From the NCBI GenBank assembly GCA_002342225.1, contig DDPO01000032.1, positions 1-8,169 of the forward strand: DNA of 8,169 nt. The letters run 5' to 3'. Both the position numbers and the translations under genes were made by a program. This stretch comes from Bdellovibrionaceae bacterium UBA2466. Lineage in GTDB: Bacteria > Bdellovibrionota > FAC87 > UBA2466. Of this stretch, positions 7,840-8,169 are shown piece after piece. The notes under the pieces are model-generated. The model made no database searches. It worked only from the letters and a program-made list of their open reading frames with translations, and had not been told where the DNA came from. Every line of letters starts with the position of its first letter. The stretch's first letter is position 1.

Positions 7840-8160
7840 CTAGTCACTCTTTTTAGCCAAATACCAAACCTTTGTTTCCTCATTTTGTTTTACGGCGCCT
7901 TCATTTTCTAGAAATGCAAGAACCGTGCGGCTTATGTGACCTTCATGGCCTTTGTGGCCTTGGTAAATTCCCAGTGTTCTTCCAATTTCTGCATTTGAGA
8001 GGCCTTGAGGATTCTTTGATAAAAGGCTATGCACTGCTCCCTTCAGCCCGGCAAGCGCAATTTGGGCCTTCAGATAATCGTCAGTTTCCATGGCATTAAG
8101 TATGCATAAACAAATATGTTCAAAAGACATTTTTTCTTTGGCAAAAAGGTCTTGGGTCAT
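7840..8160 (-). CDS. Small winged-helix/HTH-like protein with a GHxGHxGH signature
   Basis: This gene converges on the methyltransferase with only four bases between the stops. It encodes 106 soluble residues. Residues 1-48 look like helical segments. Residues 49-98 resemble a compact winged helix-turn-helix: LSNAEIGRTLGI (54-65) reads as the first two helices of an HTH, HISRTVLAFLENEGAVKQ (75-92) as the recognition helix and start of the wing, and ETKVWYLA (95-102) as the closing strand. Between them lies GHKGHEGH (68-75), with His69, His72 and His75 evenly spaced. I recall similar small proteins beside restriction-type genes, but I know of no proven function. A controller of the operon or a small DNA-binding subunit are both plausible. 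The ATG at 8160 is the longest start visible. The frame stays open for the three codons to the window edge, so the true start could lie outside. Met11 (8130) is a shorter alternative. Confidence 0.8.
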   Translation of the reverse strand: MTQDLFAKEKMSFEHICLCILNAMETDDYLKAQIALAGLKGAVHSLLSKNPQGLSNAEIGRTLGIYQGHKGHEGHISRTVLAFLENEGAVKQNEETKVWYLAKKSD

Positions 8161-8169
8161 GTCCCGGAT

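Noticed and set aside
7832..7858. Possible bidirectional terminator between the convergent genes (GGCTA...TAGCC, or CTAAAA...TTTTAG)
   Set aside because: The stems are only 5-6 pairs with loops of 11-13 bases and low G+C. They compete with each other, and the T-run lies inside the loop, so this is not a convincing terminator.
7901..7918. Palindrome TTTCTAGAAA within the small HTH gene as an operator
   Set aside because: Ten bases of A+T-rich palindrome can arise by chance. It lies inside the coding region near the 3' end, not near any promoter.

Overview
The window is a bacterial defence-type operon. It has five tightly packed genes on the + strand, the first cut by the left edge, and one small convergent gene on the - strand. 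The DNA is A+T-rich, about 40% G+C from a few lines counted by hand. No housekeeping gene, RNA gene or transposase is visible, so I cannot name the host lineage beyond 'bacterium'. The content points to an accessory (island-type) locus.

Layout: (1) 1-530, the last 175 residues of a protein that starts outside the window. By position it is probably the GHKL (MORC/MutL/Hsp90-like) ATPase of the system. (2) 527-3316, a Z1-domain superfamily II helicase-like ATPase with intact Walker A, DEAD box and arginine-finger-like motifs. (3) 3303-4277, a DUF4420-type PD-(D/E)XK nuclease with its D-E-V-K catalytic set intact. (4) 4279-6405, an AIPR-family protein (named for abortive infection / phage resistance). 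(5) 6402-7835, a DNA cytosine-5 methyltransferase with all major motifs. (6) 7840-8160 on the - strand, a small helix-turn-helix protein with a GHxGHxGH signature.

All four + strand junctions are overlapping or essentially abutting: two are ATGA overlaps, one is a 14-base overlap, and one is a stop codon followed one base later by an ATG. Strong ribosome binding sites are absent at these junctions. The genes are therefore probably co-transcribed and translationally coupled, giving fixed subunit ratios.

This set matches the paraMORC/Z1/AIPR class of predicted restriction-modification systems described by Iyer, Abhiman and Aravind (2008) from gene neighbourhoods. The likely division of labour is inferred. 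The methyltransferase marks self DNA. The Z1 helicase and the GHKL ATPase sense or remodel unmodified DNA. The PD-(D/E)XK protein, possibly with AIPR, cuts or triggers the terminal response. The small convergent protein is a candidate regulator or DNA-recognition subunit. No gene-free stretch is longer than a few bases, and no IS, CRISPR, tRNA or strong terminator is seen.
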